From Durusdinium trenchii (Eukaryota; Sar; Dinophyceae; Suessiales; Symbiodiniaceae): DNA of 64,000 nt. This document shows, one piece after another, positions 28,501-40,500 of this stretch (position 1 is its first letter; each line of letters opens with the position of its first letter). The stretch lies in NCBI GenBank assembly GCA_963970005.1, contig CAXAMN010003080.1, positions 340,619 through 404,618 on the forward strand, given 5' to 3'. The position numbers and the translations under genes were made by a program. The notes beneath the pieces were generated by a model. The model saw only the letters and a program-made list of their open reading frames with translations. It did not search any database and was not told the DNA's origin.

Positions 28501-31500
28501 GCGAGAGGAACCTCCTGACCCTAAGGCTAATTGGGACAGAAGACCGAGGACCTCATAACCTTCCAGGAGAAGTACAGATACATCCTTGCCGCGATTCCTT
28601 CTGAGGATCTGCCGAGAGAGACAACTCTGTTTAATCATCTTTTGGACGAGCTTGAGCAGTTCTCCCATTAGCCGCCAAAATAGCTAAGTCAAGGGAGTCC
28701 CCACTAGGAAGCCATCGTCGGTCCACTAAATGGTTGTGGGAGAAGGTGGATTTGCATATAGAGTTAGAGCGGATCAAAGCTAACAGGCAGGCCTTCGATA
28801 AGAAGTTGCGGGATTCCCATACTGCCGATTTAGCCACCACATATAACCCTAAAGCAATCCCCGCTAATCCCGCCAAGACCGATAAACCTAAGAAAGAGAA
28901 GTCCAAGGAGGACAAAAAGAAGGAAAAGAAAGAAAAGAAAGAAAAGGCCAAGAAGGATAAACAACAGCCTGTTGATGTTCACGCAGCCCCGGGCCCCAAG
29001 TCTAAGGCTCCGAAAGGCCCACCAAAGGCCAAGCCTAAAGGCAACACGCCAACACCTCCGACCACGCCAAGGTCACAGCAGGTCAAACGCGCGGCCGACA
29101 TGACCGCCCAGGAGAAAGCGAGAACACCATGTGCGTTTTACGCGTACAACAGCTGCCGCGCAAAGCAATGCGCGTTCCTTCATGATTCGCAGAACAAATA
29201 TAAGGGACCGCCTCCGAAGGCTCTCCGCTTCCCAAAAGAGAAGGCAAAAGCTACCGCTGCAGTTGCACAGGTTCATGCGCTTCCTGCCTTTTCAAATGGG
29301 AAGATCTCCTGGCTATGGGACACCGCCGCTGGGAGACATTTGTTCGGCAAACAAGCCTTAACCTCAAGCATGAGACAACACGCCGCCCCTTCTCGAAACC
29401 CCGTGAACTTCACGACAGGGGGGGTGCGCAACAAAGCGTGAAATCGCTAGCGTTTAAAGGCAGTCCCATCCTTGAGGGAGAAGAGGTCTACATCTTAAAC
29501 GAGTGCCCCCCGGCGCAGTCAATAGGAAAGACTGTAATGGACAAAGGGTACATGTTTATTTGGGACCCTCGCGAGCAGGTACCATACCTAGTACCGCCCA
29601 GCGTGGTCCCACAGTGTAGGCTTCGTATTCCTAGAAAGCATCGGATTTGCGCCAGCCGCGTCGTGGAATATGTTCCCCAGTATGACGAAGAAGTCACCCC
29701 TGTTGACTACGTTCCACCAGACCGGTTGCAACCAATGGGCGCAGTTGACGCCTCCCCGGCCTCCACCAGTCATGAAGATTCCATATTTTCAGACGGAGAG
29801 CTTTCCACGCCAAGCGTGGCAGATGATGTAGTCAGTGAACCCATGGACCTCGATTCCGATGTTTCCCCAAAATCCAATTCTAGCCAAAGTAGGGGTTCAA
29901 TAGCCGCTGCCCCTAGCGCGGGCGCGGAGAGGGTTCCTCCACATCCCGATGACGACAAGACATTATTGGAGATTGCGGATGTTGAGTTGGATGGCACACC
30001 CGAGGCGCTAAAAGCTGCAGCATTCGAAGAGCCACACATTTTAACCCACTATCCTAAGAACCCCTATTGTCCTGTTTGTCAAATTTCCAAGTCCACCAGT
30101 AAGAGGGTGGCAAGGAAGCCCGACACCCGAGATGATGACATGATTGATCCTCCCAAAGGACCATTCGAGCAACTGTCAACCGATGACGTGATCATGGCCA
30201 AGGGTGATGATTTCGCTGGAAAGGGGACGGGTGGGACTAAGGTTTTCCACATAGTCAGGGACACGTTTTCTGGCGCCAGGATAGCCTATCCTATGGTAAA
30301 CAGGACAGCTAGCAACCATGCCAAGAACTTTAGACATTTCTTAGGGCTAAGAGCAAACGAATTAGCATCGTGCGTCCTCATTAAAATGGACGAAGCAGGC
30401 GAGTTGGAACAAGCAGCTCATGAAGTAGGCTTGCTCCCCGAAGTCTCACTCCCCAATAGATGGCCCCATAACGCCACGTTGGAGCGAGACATTCGTGAGG
30501 AAAAAGAGTGTTGTCGTGCAGTTCACATGCAATCCGGGTTGCCGTATGAGTTTCACACATACTCGTTTCCATACGCCTGCATGTCGATGTCGTTTGATCG
30601 TCCTTCATTGTCAGACCCAGCCAAGTCACAATGGGAGGCCCTAACTAGGTCGAAGTTTGATGGCATTCAATTCGCAGATGCTTTGGTCAATTAGTGTATT
30701 ACCGAGATCGCAAGGTAGGTAAGAGGACCCTCGAACCAAACATGTCGCCTGGTCTCTTCATGGGATGGCGCATCGAGTCGGGCTTTCGTTATCGTTATGT
30801 AGCCAGAATCATGGATTACATGGATTTTAAAGTTAGTAAGCGCCCCAATGTGTTAGATGTGCCCGAGGCAGCAATCTACACAGAGGAGGGACCGCCCATT
30901 TTTCCCATGGCATCAACGAAGTTGAGGCATCTCCATCGTGGTTCCGCCGACGCCCGTAGGGCCTAAGTCCCGAAGTGTGTGCATAACACTAGATCGAGTA
31001 ATCCGATTCAGCCAAACTCCTGGCTGCAAGGCTTGCGAGCGCAAGACACGTCATCACACCGCTGAATGCCGAAAACGTTTTGCTCGCCTTGTTGAAGAGG
31101 AGAAGGCCGAACTTTTGGCTAAGCGAAAGGAAGGAATCACTGTTGAAGAAATTCCTCCTGTAGCCCCAGAAGATCCGCCTCCACCACCACCGGCGGACCC
31201 TCCGCCGGAGGCGCCCGATGACGCCAGTGCTACGCCGACAGTAATAGCCGGCCTTTCGATAACCCCGCACACCACAAATAGGACCCAACTAGTACAAACT
31301 AGACCCGAAAGTGGAGTGCCTGTGTTTGGAATGCCAGCAGTGACCAAAGTCCCACAAGTAGATCAAGTTAAGAAGAAGAGAAATAGAGGTAAGAAGAGAC
31401 CACCTAAGTTCAACCGTTGCATGTTCGAGTTTGCGTGCGCTCCCGATTCTCAGATGCATAAAACATTTCTAGAATTGGGAATCCCACATGTACCCCTAAG

Positions 31501-34500
31501 CAAGGAACACCTCGACCTGACGAACGCCGACATGCAGGACCAACTCCATAACCATTTGGAGACCTGTGAAGAGGTGCCAGACCTGTGGGCGTCAATACCC
31601 TGTACCTCAGGTTCCCCGCGGCAGAGGGTCAACAGGTCCAAAGGAGGTGCACGATTTGCCCGTGTTCACGCACAGCAGGTTCGTGAATCCAAGCGTCTTT
31701 TCGCAGAGTTCGAAAGAAGCGCAGGGATCGTCCTTAGCAGGGGGGGCACTGTGACCTTTGAATGGCCAAAGGGCTGCGAGAGTTGGAACCGCCATGACGT
31801 CCAGTCGTTCTTTGATTCGCATCCAGAATTCCAACAAGTCGAGTTTGATGGTTGCGCGGTAGGAGTTAGATCCACTAAGGATAGACCCACTAAGAAGACC
31901 TGGAGACTCATGATGACGAGCCAGCGCATCATAGATGCTTTTTCGCAGCACAAGTGCACGCACTCCCCACATGAACATGATCACGCGGTTGGGTCTCAGA
32001 CTGCAAAGACCGCCTTTTACCCTCCACAAATGGTAAGCGAAATAGCCAGAGCTTTGTACCCCCAAAGGGCTAATTTAGCTCCAGCCCCAGCCATGCCATG
32101 TGTGGTCCCCGCCGCTGCCTCTCAGGCGCGGGAGGAGGAGCATAGGGTGAAAGAGCAATCCTTGAAACACATCTCCGCACTTGCAGGAGCAGATACTTTT
32201 GCATTGGCCGTCGAAACCGACGAAGTTGCAAACCAGATGGCAGAATGCCTGATGGATTTGGAAACTCTCGTTCGAACTGCATTCGATATTCCTGAAGATC
32301 CTAAACATCACGGTAGAGTTCATGCCATGGTAACTAAGTTGCTCTCCAGAGCAGAGATGTTGGCGAACCCTAAAGCCGTTGAGAAAGTTAAGGAAGAAGC
32401 AACATCCCTCACCGACATCGGTACCTGGGATCTTGATTCGGTTCAAGAATATGATGCAGTTAAGGCTGAAGCAAAGGCTAGCAAAGTGTCCGTACACTTT
32501 GGCCGTTTAATGACTATCGCCTCAATTAAATTTTGGGAACTGGCAGAACACCTTCACAAAATGAAGGGGCGAATAGTATATCGCGGCGACTGTGCACGCG
32601 ACGAGAATGGCGTCGCCGCCGTCTACGAGGAGTTGGGCGCGAACCCAACATCCGTACAGGGCTTAAACGCCTGTCTAGCCTACGGTTCATTGCCGGGACA
32701 CGCCTGCACGGCGGCAGACGCCGTGAAGGCTTATGTTCAAGCCTTTCTCAAAAGTAAGTACAAAACGTGGATCGAACTTCCACCTGAACTCCGCCTGGAG
32801 TGGTGGAAGGGAAAATTCACCCGTCCAGTTGTACTTCTAGTGAGGGCACTATATGGACATCCCGATGCAGGCGGAATGTGGGAAAACCACTTAAAAGGGA
32901 TTCTAAAGAAAATGGACGGTGAGGAGATTCCTGAGTACCCCGGAAATTTTTATTTCAGAGGGACAGGTCTCATGTTATCTACGTACGTAGACGATTTGAC
33001 ATTATCCGGACCATCTGAGCACCATGCTCCTTTCTGGAACCAACTAATGTCAGAAGTGAACGTAGAGCCTCCCGAAACCATTTATAGAATCCTCGGAAGA
33101 AACCATGTTTACGCCAGTTTCGACAAAGTACAGGGTGAGGAGAACGCTGCTTTAGGCGCGGCTCCAGATGCATTGATTTTCGACATGAAGGGCTATGCCC
33201 AACAGACCATAGACCTTTATAAAAGCGTAGCTAAAGTCGATAAAATCAAACCTGCACAAACACCCTTCATCCCTGACGGAACATGGCCAAAGGAGGACGA
33301 GGACTCTCCTGGAGAACTCGCCCCAAAAGCATGTTCAATACTAATGAAGGCCCTTTGGTTGGCCCGCCTATCTAGACCCGACATCCTTAAGCCTATTAAC
33401 GACTTAGCAACTAAGGTCCAAGCCTGGACCAGGGTACATGATAAGAAGTTATTAAGGCTAATTCAATACCTCCAATATTCGCTAGACTATAGATTAACCG
33501 CATCTTGCCAAGATGATCCCAAGGATCTCAGGCTTGAGCTATATGTCGACGCAGACTTTGGAGGCGATGCCGGTAACGTCAAGTCAACCTCGGGCGGGTT
33601 CCTTGTACTAAAAGGTCCTAACACATTTTTCCCACTTGCATGGATCTCGAAAAGACAGACATCCACTTCACGCTCCACCACGGAGTCGGAAGTGGTAAGT
33701 TTGGCGCACTCTTTGTACCAGGAGGGTATACCTGCTCTCCAACTCTGGGAGAAACTCTTGCAGAGGCCGGTGGACTTAGTTATCCACGAGGACAACCAAG
33801 CCACCATCATAGTCGTTCGTAAGGGGTATTCCCCCAAACTCCGACATATCGGCCGGACACACAAGATAAACCTCTCATCTTTGAAAGAGTGTCCCGACGA
33901 CCCATGCATCAATGTGCAATACATCGACACCAACGAACAGGCCGCCGACATCTTTACGAAAGCACTGCCACCACAGAAGTGGTACAAAGCTTTGTGCCTT
34001 CTTGGCATACGTACGGATATTCGCGAGCCGAAGCCATCCCTTAGGGATCGAAGCTTTTCGCTAGGAGCCGATGTAGGTGCCAAAGCCGCTGCTCAATGCG
34101 CGGTAATTAATGCATGTACAGTGAACCCATGACTCGCAAAGCGGCGAGGGGGGAGTCAAAATATCACATACAGTGGTAACCCCTAACTTGCTGCGTCATG
34201 AAGTGCTCATGTACAGGCTTTGACGTTCGTTCCGACCGTCGCTATGGCTCAAGAAACGATTGCGCCCGCGGTCGTTTCAGCGCTCGTGCACGTCGCTTCG
34301 TTCGGTCGCGCCGTGTCACTTCGCTTTCGTGCTTTTCGTGCATTTCGATAGGTTGCCGTACCGTGCTCCCTTCGTCCGCACGACACCTCGTTCGCAACGG
34401 GTACCAATCCTTCCGGTGTTCCCCGTCGCGTTCCATCCCGTGCCAGGGTTCTCCACACGATAGGATACCTTTCCCAACACCTCCCACTCCGTAGGTTGTG

Positions 34501-37500
34501 GTGGCTGTTTGGGGCTGATATCCCGGAACCCTTGTCACTTTTCATTATGATGGACAACAATATTGCATTCTAAAGTCCAAGCCGGGCTCGTCGGCCAGGT
34601 GTTGAGATTCCTGGCAGACCACACGGACTGGTCAGGGTTTTGTTCTAGCCATCTTGCAAAATGTGCAATCGGAGTAGCTGAGACTGCAAATTCAATTGAT
34701 TTTCACTGGAACCACTCTAGCTCTAAAAGGCAACAAATTGGACCATCACAGACTGCAATGGGTCCTATACGATTTATATAGCCAAGTTTGAATTGCTGCA
34801 GGATGATTAGCATGTTCTCCATGGGCTTTCTCAGCATGTGAATGTGATGTGATAATGTAATATGATCTTCTGGTTCAATGTCTTTGTCGTCAAAGCGTTC
34901 CATCTTGGAGTATCGTTTGACCTGGAGGACGTCAATGTCCAAAATGGTGGCGAGAGGCCTCCTTTGGAACCGATTGACTGGATGCGGTGAATCGTGGCGC
35001 CGACCAACGTTTGAAGCCAGCCACACAACAACTTTGCTGCGGAAGAATTCTGACGGGTTGCAGTACGGTTTACCTTGGGCGTATTCGAATCAAACACACA
35101 CTTGAGTAGGTTGCTCCGTGGAGCGCGATTTCAGGCTGCTTTGCGGTGAGCATTAGCCCTTTAAGATTACTGCAGGTTAGACCTTGACTGAAAAAAATGC
35201 TGGATCCGAGTAACAGTATTGTTGAACAAGAATGCAAGTGAAACGATTGAAACAATTCTAAAATGGCAGGTACGTTTTCAGCACCACACCACCAGGCTCT
35301 TCGTTGGCCACTCCCTGGTGGTGGGTGGAGTGGCCCCCTGCTGCTGTACATTGGTCACAAAAGTCATAGGGTAGGTTAGAAAGAGTTAGGGTAGTGTCCT
35401 TGGAAACAGGAGTGGACACACACAATGAGCCGAATCGGCGCAAATAGACCGGATCAGAAAATACCAGTGTAATAAATAAATAAATAGTGGTAGGGCAGGA
35501 CGTCGGAAAGGTCTTGTAAATTGTAAAATGTAAAGTGAAGGACTGCGAGTCTGCCGGCGCATGGTCCTTTTCCTCGTGGCCGCAGCGCCGCGGCGCAATG
35601 TTCTTTGGAATGACCTTTTTTTGTCGCATAGAGCTGCGTCAACTGCTGTGCTGTGGCTGGTGCTGGGTGCTGTGGGAACGTGTATCTTCGTAAAGTGTGG
35701 TGGCGTGACTGTAAGCCTGAAAGGTGTAGTCTGTGACTCCCCGCTGAGGTGCAGTTGGTGGTGCAGTTGGCTGAGGTGTGAGTTGTGGCACTTGTGGTTG
35801 CGGTAGTGGTTGTGGTGGCGTATGGTGAGCTGAAGCGGAAATGGCAATGTGCTGCGGGGCTGCTGGAGTGTGTGGTGGTGGTGGTGGTGGAGCCGGTGTG
35901 GTAGGCTGTGGTATGGCGGTCACTGCTGGATTGGTGGCATGTGGTGGAGCAGTTGTTGGAGGTGGTGGTTGTAGTAATGGTGTGGGTGGTGATTGGTTTG
36001 TCGTATGCGGTGGATGTGGTTGATGTGGTTGATGAGGTTGAGGTTGAGGGGGCAGTGTGGGATGTGTGTGGACATGGGATTGTATTGGCTGTGTCGCGTG
36101 AAGTGGATGCTGTTGCGGATGCTGCTGTAGATGTGGTTGCTGCTGTAGATGTGGCGGTAGTGAATACGGCCAGGGATACGTCATGGCTGCTCGGCAAGTC
36201 GANNNNNNNNNNCCTTGAACTTGAATGAGTGAAACTGTAGGCTGTATAACAGGTCGCTGCAAAGAGGAGGAGTGTGCAATTGTCTTCAATTAAAATCTTG
36301 AAATTAAAATTGAACTTAAAAATTGGAAGGAAAGGATTCCCGGGTGAAACAGTTACAGTTTGACTCTGCAGTACATTTCAGAAGGAACTTCAGTGAACTC
36401 TGCAGTAAATTTCACGTGTGCAGGGTGAGACAATTCAAGCGGAATTTCGAGCAGGGGAATTCAGTAGAGTAAATTCAGAAAAACTTCAGGAAACTTACCC
36501 CTGCGATGAGGAGTGGAAAGGTTCTTGCAATAACGGCGCCCCGCAGGGATCACACAGCTTACCACAGTGGGAAGAAGCTGCGAAGACACACTTGAGTAGG
36601 TTGCTCCGTGGAGCGCGATTTCAGGCTGCTTCGCGGTGAGCATTAGCCCTTTAAGATTACTGCAGGTTAGACCTTGACCGAAAAAAATGCTGGGTCCGAG
36701 TAACAGTATTGTTGAACAAGAATGCAAGTGAAACGATTGAAACAACTCTAAAATGGCAGGTACGTTTTCAGCACCACACCACCAGGCTCTTCGTTGGCCA
36801 CTCCCTGGTGGTGGGTGGAGTGGCCCCCTGCTGCTGTACATTGGTCACAAAAGTCATAGGGTAGGTTAGAAAGAGTTAGGGTAGTGTCCTTGGAAACAGG
36901 AGTGGACACACACACACACACACTATTGAATTTGGCATGCAGTCACTAGGAATTGTGCCCTAAGGGTGCAGTAGGCTTAGCCTGAAAGAAAAGCGAAAAG
37001 CAGTTCATTCTAAGTACAAACTGAATTGACCAAGGCAACGCCAAGACAAACCAAGAGGTCTGCTCTATTTTTGAGGCTGGCTGATGCCTTACGCCAAGTA
37101 CTGTCACCTGGCGAGGAGTGCAAACTGCAAGGCCACGTTGTAGTTCAGTTTGGCGCCACTTGGACAAGGCGAATGGTGTGGAAGTTAAGCATCGTTGCTC
37201 CTGGTAGGGGCATGTACCCTGGAGAGGGCCTGCCGGTCGATCCCAGTGTGCAATTTTCTTGCAAGACTGTCAGTTCACACACAAGGTTTTCAGCTTTGAG
37301 TTAGTCGTGTGCCAGATGCTGTCCAAAATTAAAGGGGCTTATTATTTGTTGTGACCTAGCTTGCTGCAGTGCAATGCCTGATTTGAAGGCAACTTGTATG
37401 TCCAGGAGGAGCTCCAATTTCCACAGTTTCTGGATTTTTTGCGCGAGAACGCAGTGGCCGATAGCACTGTCAGTGCCCCGGTCAGTGAAGGCGCTGGCTA

Positions 37501-40500
37501 AGGGGTCCTGGTGAAGAACTGCGTGGTCTCTTGACATTCTTTGACATCTCCCCATTCTTGTTTCCATTGCTTCCCGGAATCCATCAGGACGCCTTGATGC
37601 GCAATTTGTTCGTTAGTAGAAAGAAAGCGATCGGAGTGAATCAAGTCGATGTGGACGGCTTGATCTCGGCTCTTAAAGTAAAAGTAAAAGCACCTGATAT
37701 GTTTCTTCTGTTTCTTCATTTGGACGGTAGTCATATAAATATAGGTTGGAGGTCATCGCTATTAGGTTGGAGGCCATTGCAATTATATAAGTTCTTTTTC
37801 TGTGTTCGGTCTCCTTGCCAAGGCAGTCTCCAAATTCTTGGAGGATTGGAGCCGGATTGGGAATCCCAGGTCGTGGATGTAGCAGGGGCACTGACCTCAA
37901 AAGCACGTTGTGTTGGTTTGGGGAGGCAGATTGACGACCTCTGAAACTTCAGAGAATCTCCAAAATCGACCAGACACCCTCCCAGTGGCCTGACCCAGCG
38001 ACCCCACCAGTATCTCGCCAGGGTCTAGAGTCTAGAATCAGGTCCCACCCATAATCCCAACCAGTGGTCCCAATGTCACCTGAGCCAGTGTTCGTTGTTG
38101 AACAGCACAGAGCATGGCTACCTCAGATTCTGCATGACTCTGCTGCGCCAGAAGTTATACAGTCGTCGGCTGGTTGGTCCCTCACTTTTCTGTAGCGCGT
38201 TCTTGGGTGGAACACCTCTTGCTTTTGAGTCCTGGTGGTCCAGGTGTTGTGTAGTGTCCCGAAGGCGTGGGAGACTTTTGTTGGCCTTTGAATCCTCCCC
38301 CCGCACTTCGAAATCTCAAGTGGGAGAACATTTTGCTCGACCTCCCTCGCCAGACGTGCCGCGGCCATGACTCTGTTGCGAAGACAGAGTGTGCTGCACA
38401 TGCTTTGCATGTGGCACAGAAGATGGCAGCTTTGCTGCACATGCTTTGCTTTGTAAAAGTTATCCGTTGTTTTAGATACTAGGAGCATCAATAGTCCACA
38501 TCCAGCTTGTGACAACCCGAAGCTAAGCCCAGGTGAACATCACCTTCGAAAAGGAGCAACGCCTCAGTTGCATTTCTGGTGTCATTAAAACGTCTGGTTG
38601 TGGCATGTGCTTTCAATCGAGCAACACAGTTTGATTCTTGTTATCTTACCCAGGCAGCCGGACCTTCACTCCGTCCATTTTCAAAGTACCCTAGGATGCG
38701 AGCCAAGTGGTCATTTCAGCGAAGAAACCGCAGGAGAAGTGGGACGTGCTGTTGCAAGCAGTCAGCAACCAAGTTGAGTGCGTTCTCAGGTCAGCGCAAG
38801 CATAGTTCCACTGCAATTAAGTTGGTCTCGGTACTTCAGAGAAGAGCATTTATATAGCATGTTTATATATACGTTTTTGGCGCTTCAATAATAGACGTCC
38901 TATTCTTTCCTGGTTTGTGCCGATCTGCAGAGCCAGCGAGAGAACAGCATTTGCCTGTTTGATTCAAGCTTTCTTTCGGGTATTGAGCATGAGCCAGTCA
39001 GGGGACAGATTATCATTATATAGACGCTAGCATGTTGCTGAGGTCTTGAGAGACTTGGACCACATGCTGAGCCTGCAGGAGAGGAATGTAAGTAAGTGAT
39101 CGGTTTCGTCACACTATGCAATGGTACAACAAGGTAATATCTATTGTTTAACCAATGAAACTATTATAGTAATATTTATATAATAGTATAATAGATGATA
39201 TTACTAATATGTTAAAACACGTATATAATATTTTTTGAGTTAACGAATAGCTTGTTTTGAGAAAATAGTTTGATTAATAATTTATGATAGTATTGTGTGT
39301 TTTTTCAGGTTTTAATGCGTGAATGTAGTATTCACTTTTCGAAACACTAGCATTGAGATGTGTTGAGACAGTATCCCATGCCAATCACTGAAATGAATGC
39401 ACTACTCCCTGGAGGATTTTGTTCAGGTTTGCAAAAAGCTTTCAAGGCTGGCCTGATGGACCTGATTGATGGGTCATGATCGAGGGCAAGTCTGGCTGCT
39501 TTTCGTGTCCATGGCCAAATAGTGCGAGGATCAGTCTTGCACACACGGATAAACACAATTGGTATAGTTGTTGATATGCTGTATACACTGCAGTCTTGAT
39601 GTAGATGGTTTGACACTTACTGCTTTTGAAGATAACTTTGGGCTTCATTTTGCTTCTCTCCAAGCTAGAGAGCACTTTGTGTAGCTACTACCCTTTGCAC
39701 CTTTCTATAACTTATCAAATGGCTTGGAGTCAATGGGCTCATTGCAACTGGAGGTGTGCACGCTTATTGCAGTTCCTTGAAATGGAAGCACAGGACGTCA
39801 AAGTCAGACCTAGTTGATCCCGTTCAGACAATACGTGGCCTCAACAAAACTACAGACTACAGATGTAATGTGCACGCCAATGATGGTGCTTGCGGGCAGT
39901 TTTGCGAAGCTTGATCCAAGCTGCGGTGTCCTAAGAGCTTCAAGGATAAGGGCCTGCTTGTCACCAAATGTGCAGCTTTTGACTGAGCGTTACTGGATTT
40001 GAAAGGAGGATCTTGCAGCCCTGTCTGGAAGACAGTTGAAGGAATGGAAGGCTTGGAAACTGCATGCAGCAGCTTTAGGACTACGAGAAGATCGAATGCC
40101 ATAATGCTCCAGCTGTCCAACCATGGGCCCTGTTATAATGTGCACCCCTCAACTTGCTCAACAGGATGACAGTTTGATCGTTAGTCCTTTTAAACTATGT
40201 TTTGACTCTAATCCTACGCAGAGCTGACTTGTTTGGCTTTTGTGCTACGTTTTGGTGGAACGTGCTGCGTTTTACCAGTTCTTGATGCAGGCCTTGGCAG
40301 AAGACATCTCAACAAGATTGCAACAACAGCCAGGTCTGAGAGGCGGAACTTGGATTTGGGTGGACATGTGAATGGCTTTTGCATAGCTTGACATACAGTA
40401 TATTGTCCAGCAGGTCCCATGCCACCAGCAATGTGAACCACGAGTTAGATGAACCTTTGGATGTTGCATGTCTCATCTCTGCCATCTAAGCAAGCTCAAA

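Larger units (their letters stand above)
21895..34103 (+). repeat. Family of 18-bp bulged hairpins CCGC-N-GCY-NNN-RGC-GCGG dispersed in the copia element
   Basis: Copies: 21895-21912, 21982-21999, 22114-22131, 22720-22737, 23448-23465, 24095-24112, 24721-24738, 25043-25079 (long loop), 26226-26243, 26373-26391, 29904-29921, 32112-32131, 33144-33161 and 34086-34103. Each has a 4-bp CCGC/GCGG stem, a one-base bulge (T, A or C), a 3-bp stem and a loop of usually 3 nt. The inner pair is C-G in most, T-A at 21982 (GCT...AGC) and T-G at 33144; 26226, 29904 and 34086 have a mismatch. Copies fall in different reading frames ([21 protein letters not shown]), and two lie near or outside frame ends. The structure, not the peptide, is what repeats. 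Confidence 0.8.
21393..34545 (+). mobile_element. Full-length Ty1/copia LTR retrotransposon, 13.15 kb, with accessory domains
   Basis: Near-identical LTRs (391 and 392 bp) flank a coding interior in copia order: gag-like, zinc finger and protease, integrase, reverse transcriptase, RNase H. The 6-bp duplication tatgat precedes the 5' LTR (21387-21392) and follows the 3' LTR (34546-34551). A methionine-tRNA-like primer site starts at 21784, and a purine tract ends at 34153. Two substitutions and one 1-bp indel separate the LTRs, so insertion was recent. It lies in sense orientation in the 34 kb AP2M intron. At 13 kb it is more than twice the usual copia length. The extra is an N-terminal Pro/Ala-rich region of about 4.5 kb and a methyltransferase-like insert. 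The coding region is split over about nine frames, so it is probably not autonomous as assembled. Confidence 0.93.

Noticed and set aside
34198..34560. Short frames in the 3' LTR identical to those in the 5' LTR (98 and 67 codons)
   Set aside because: They are LTR sequence. Identity reflects the LTR pair and not a conserved protein.
35096..36914. The 329-bp pair as LTRs of a small retrotransposon
   Set aside because: No TG...CA ends in either orientation, no primer site next to the inner edge, no purine tract and no clear target duplication.
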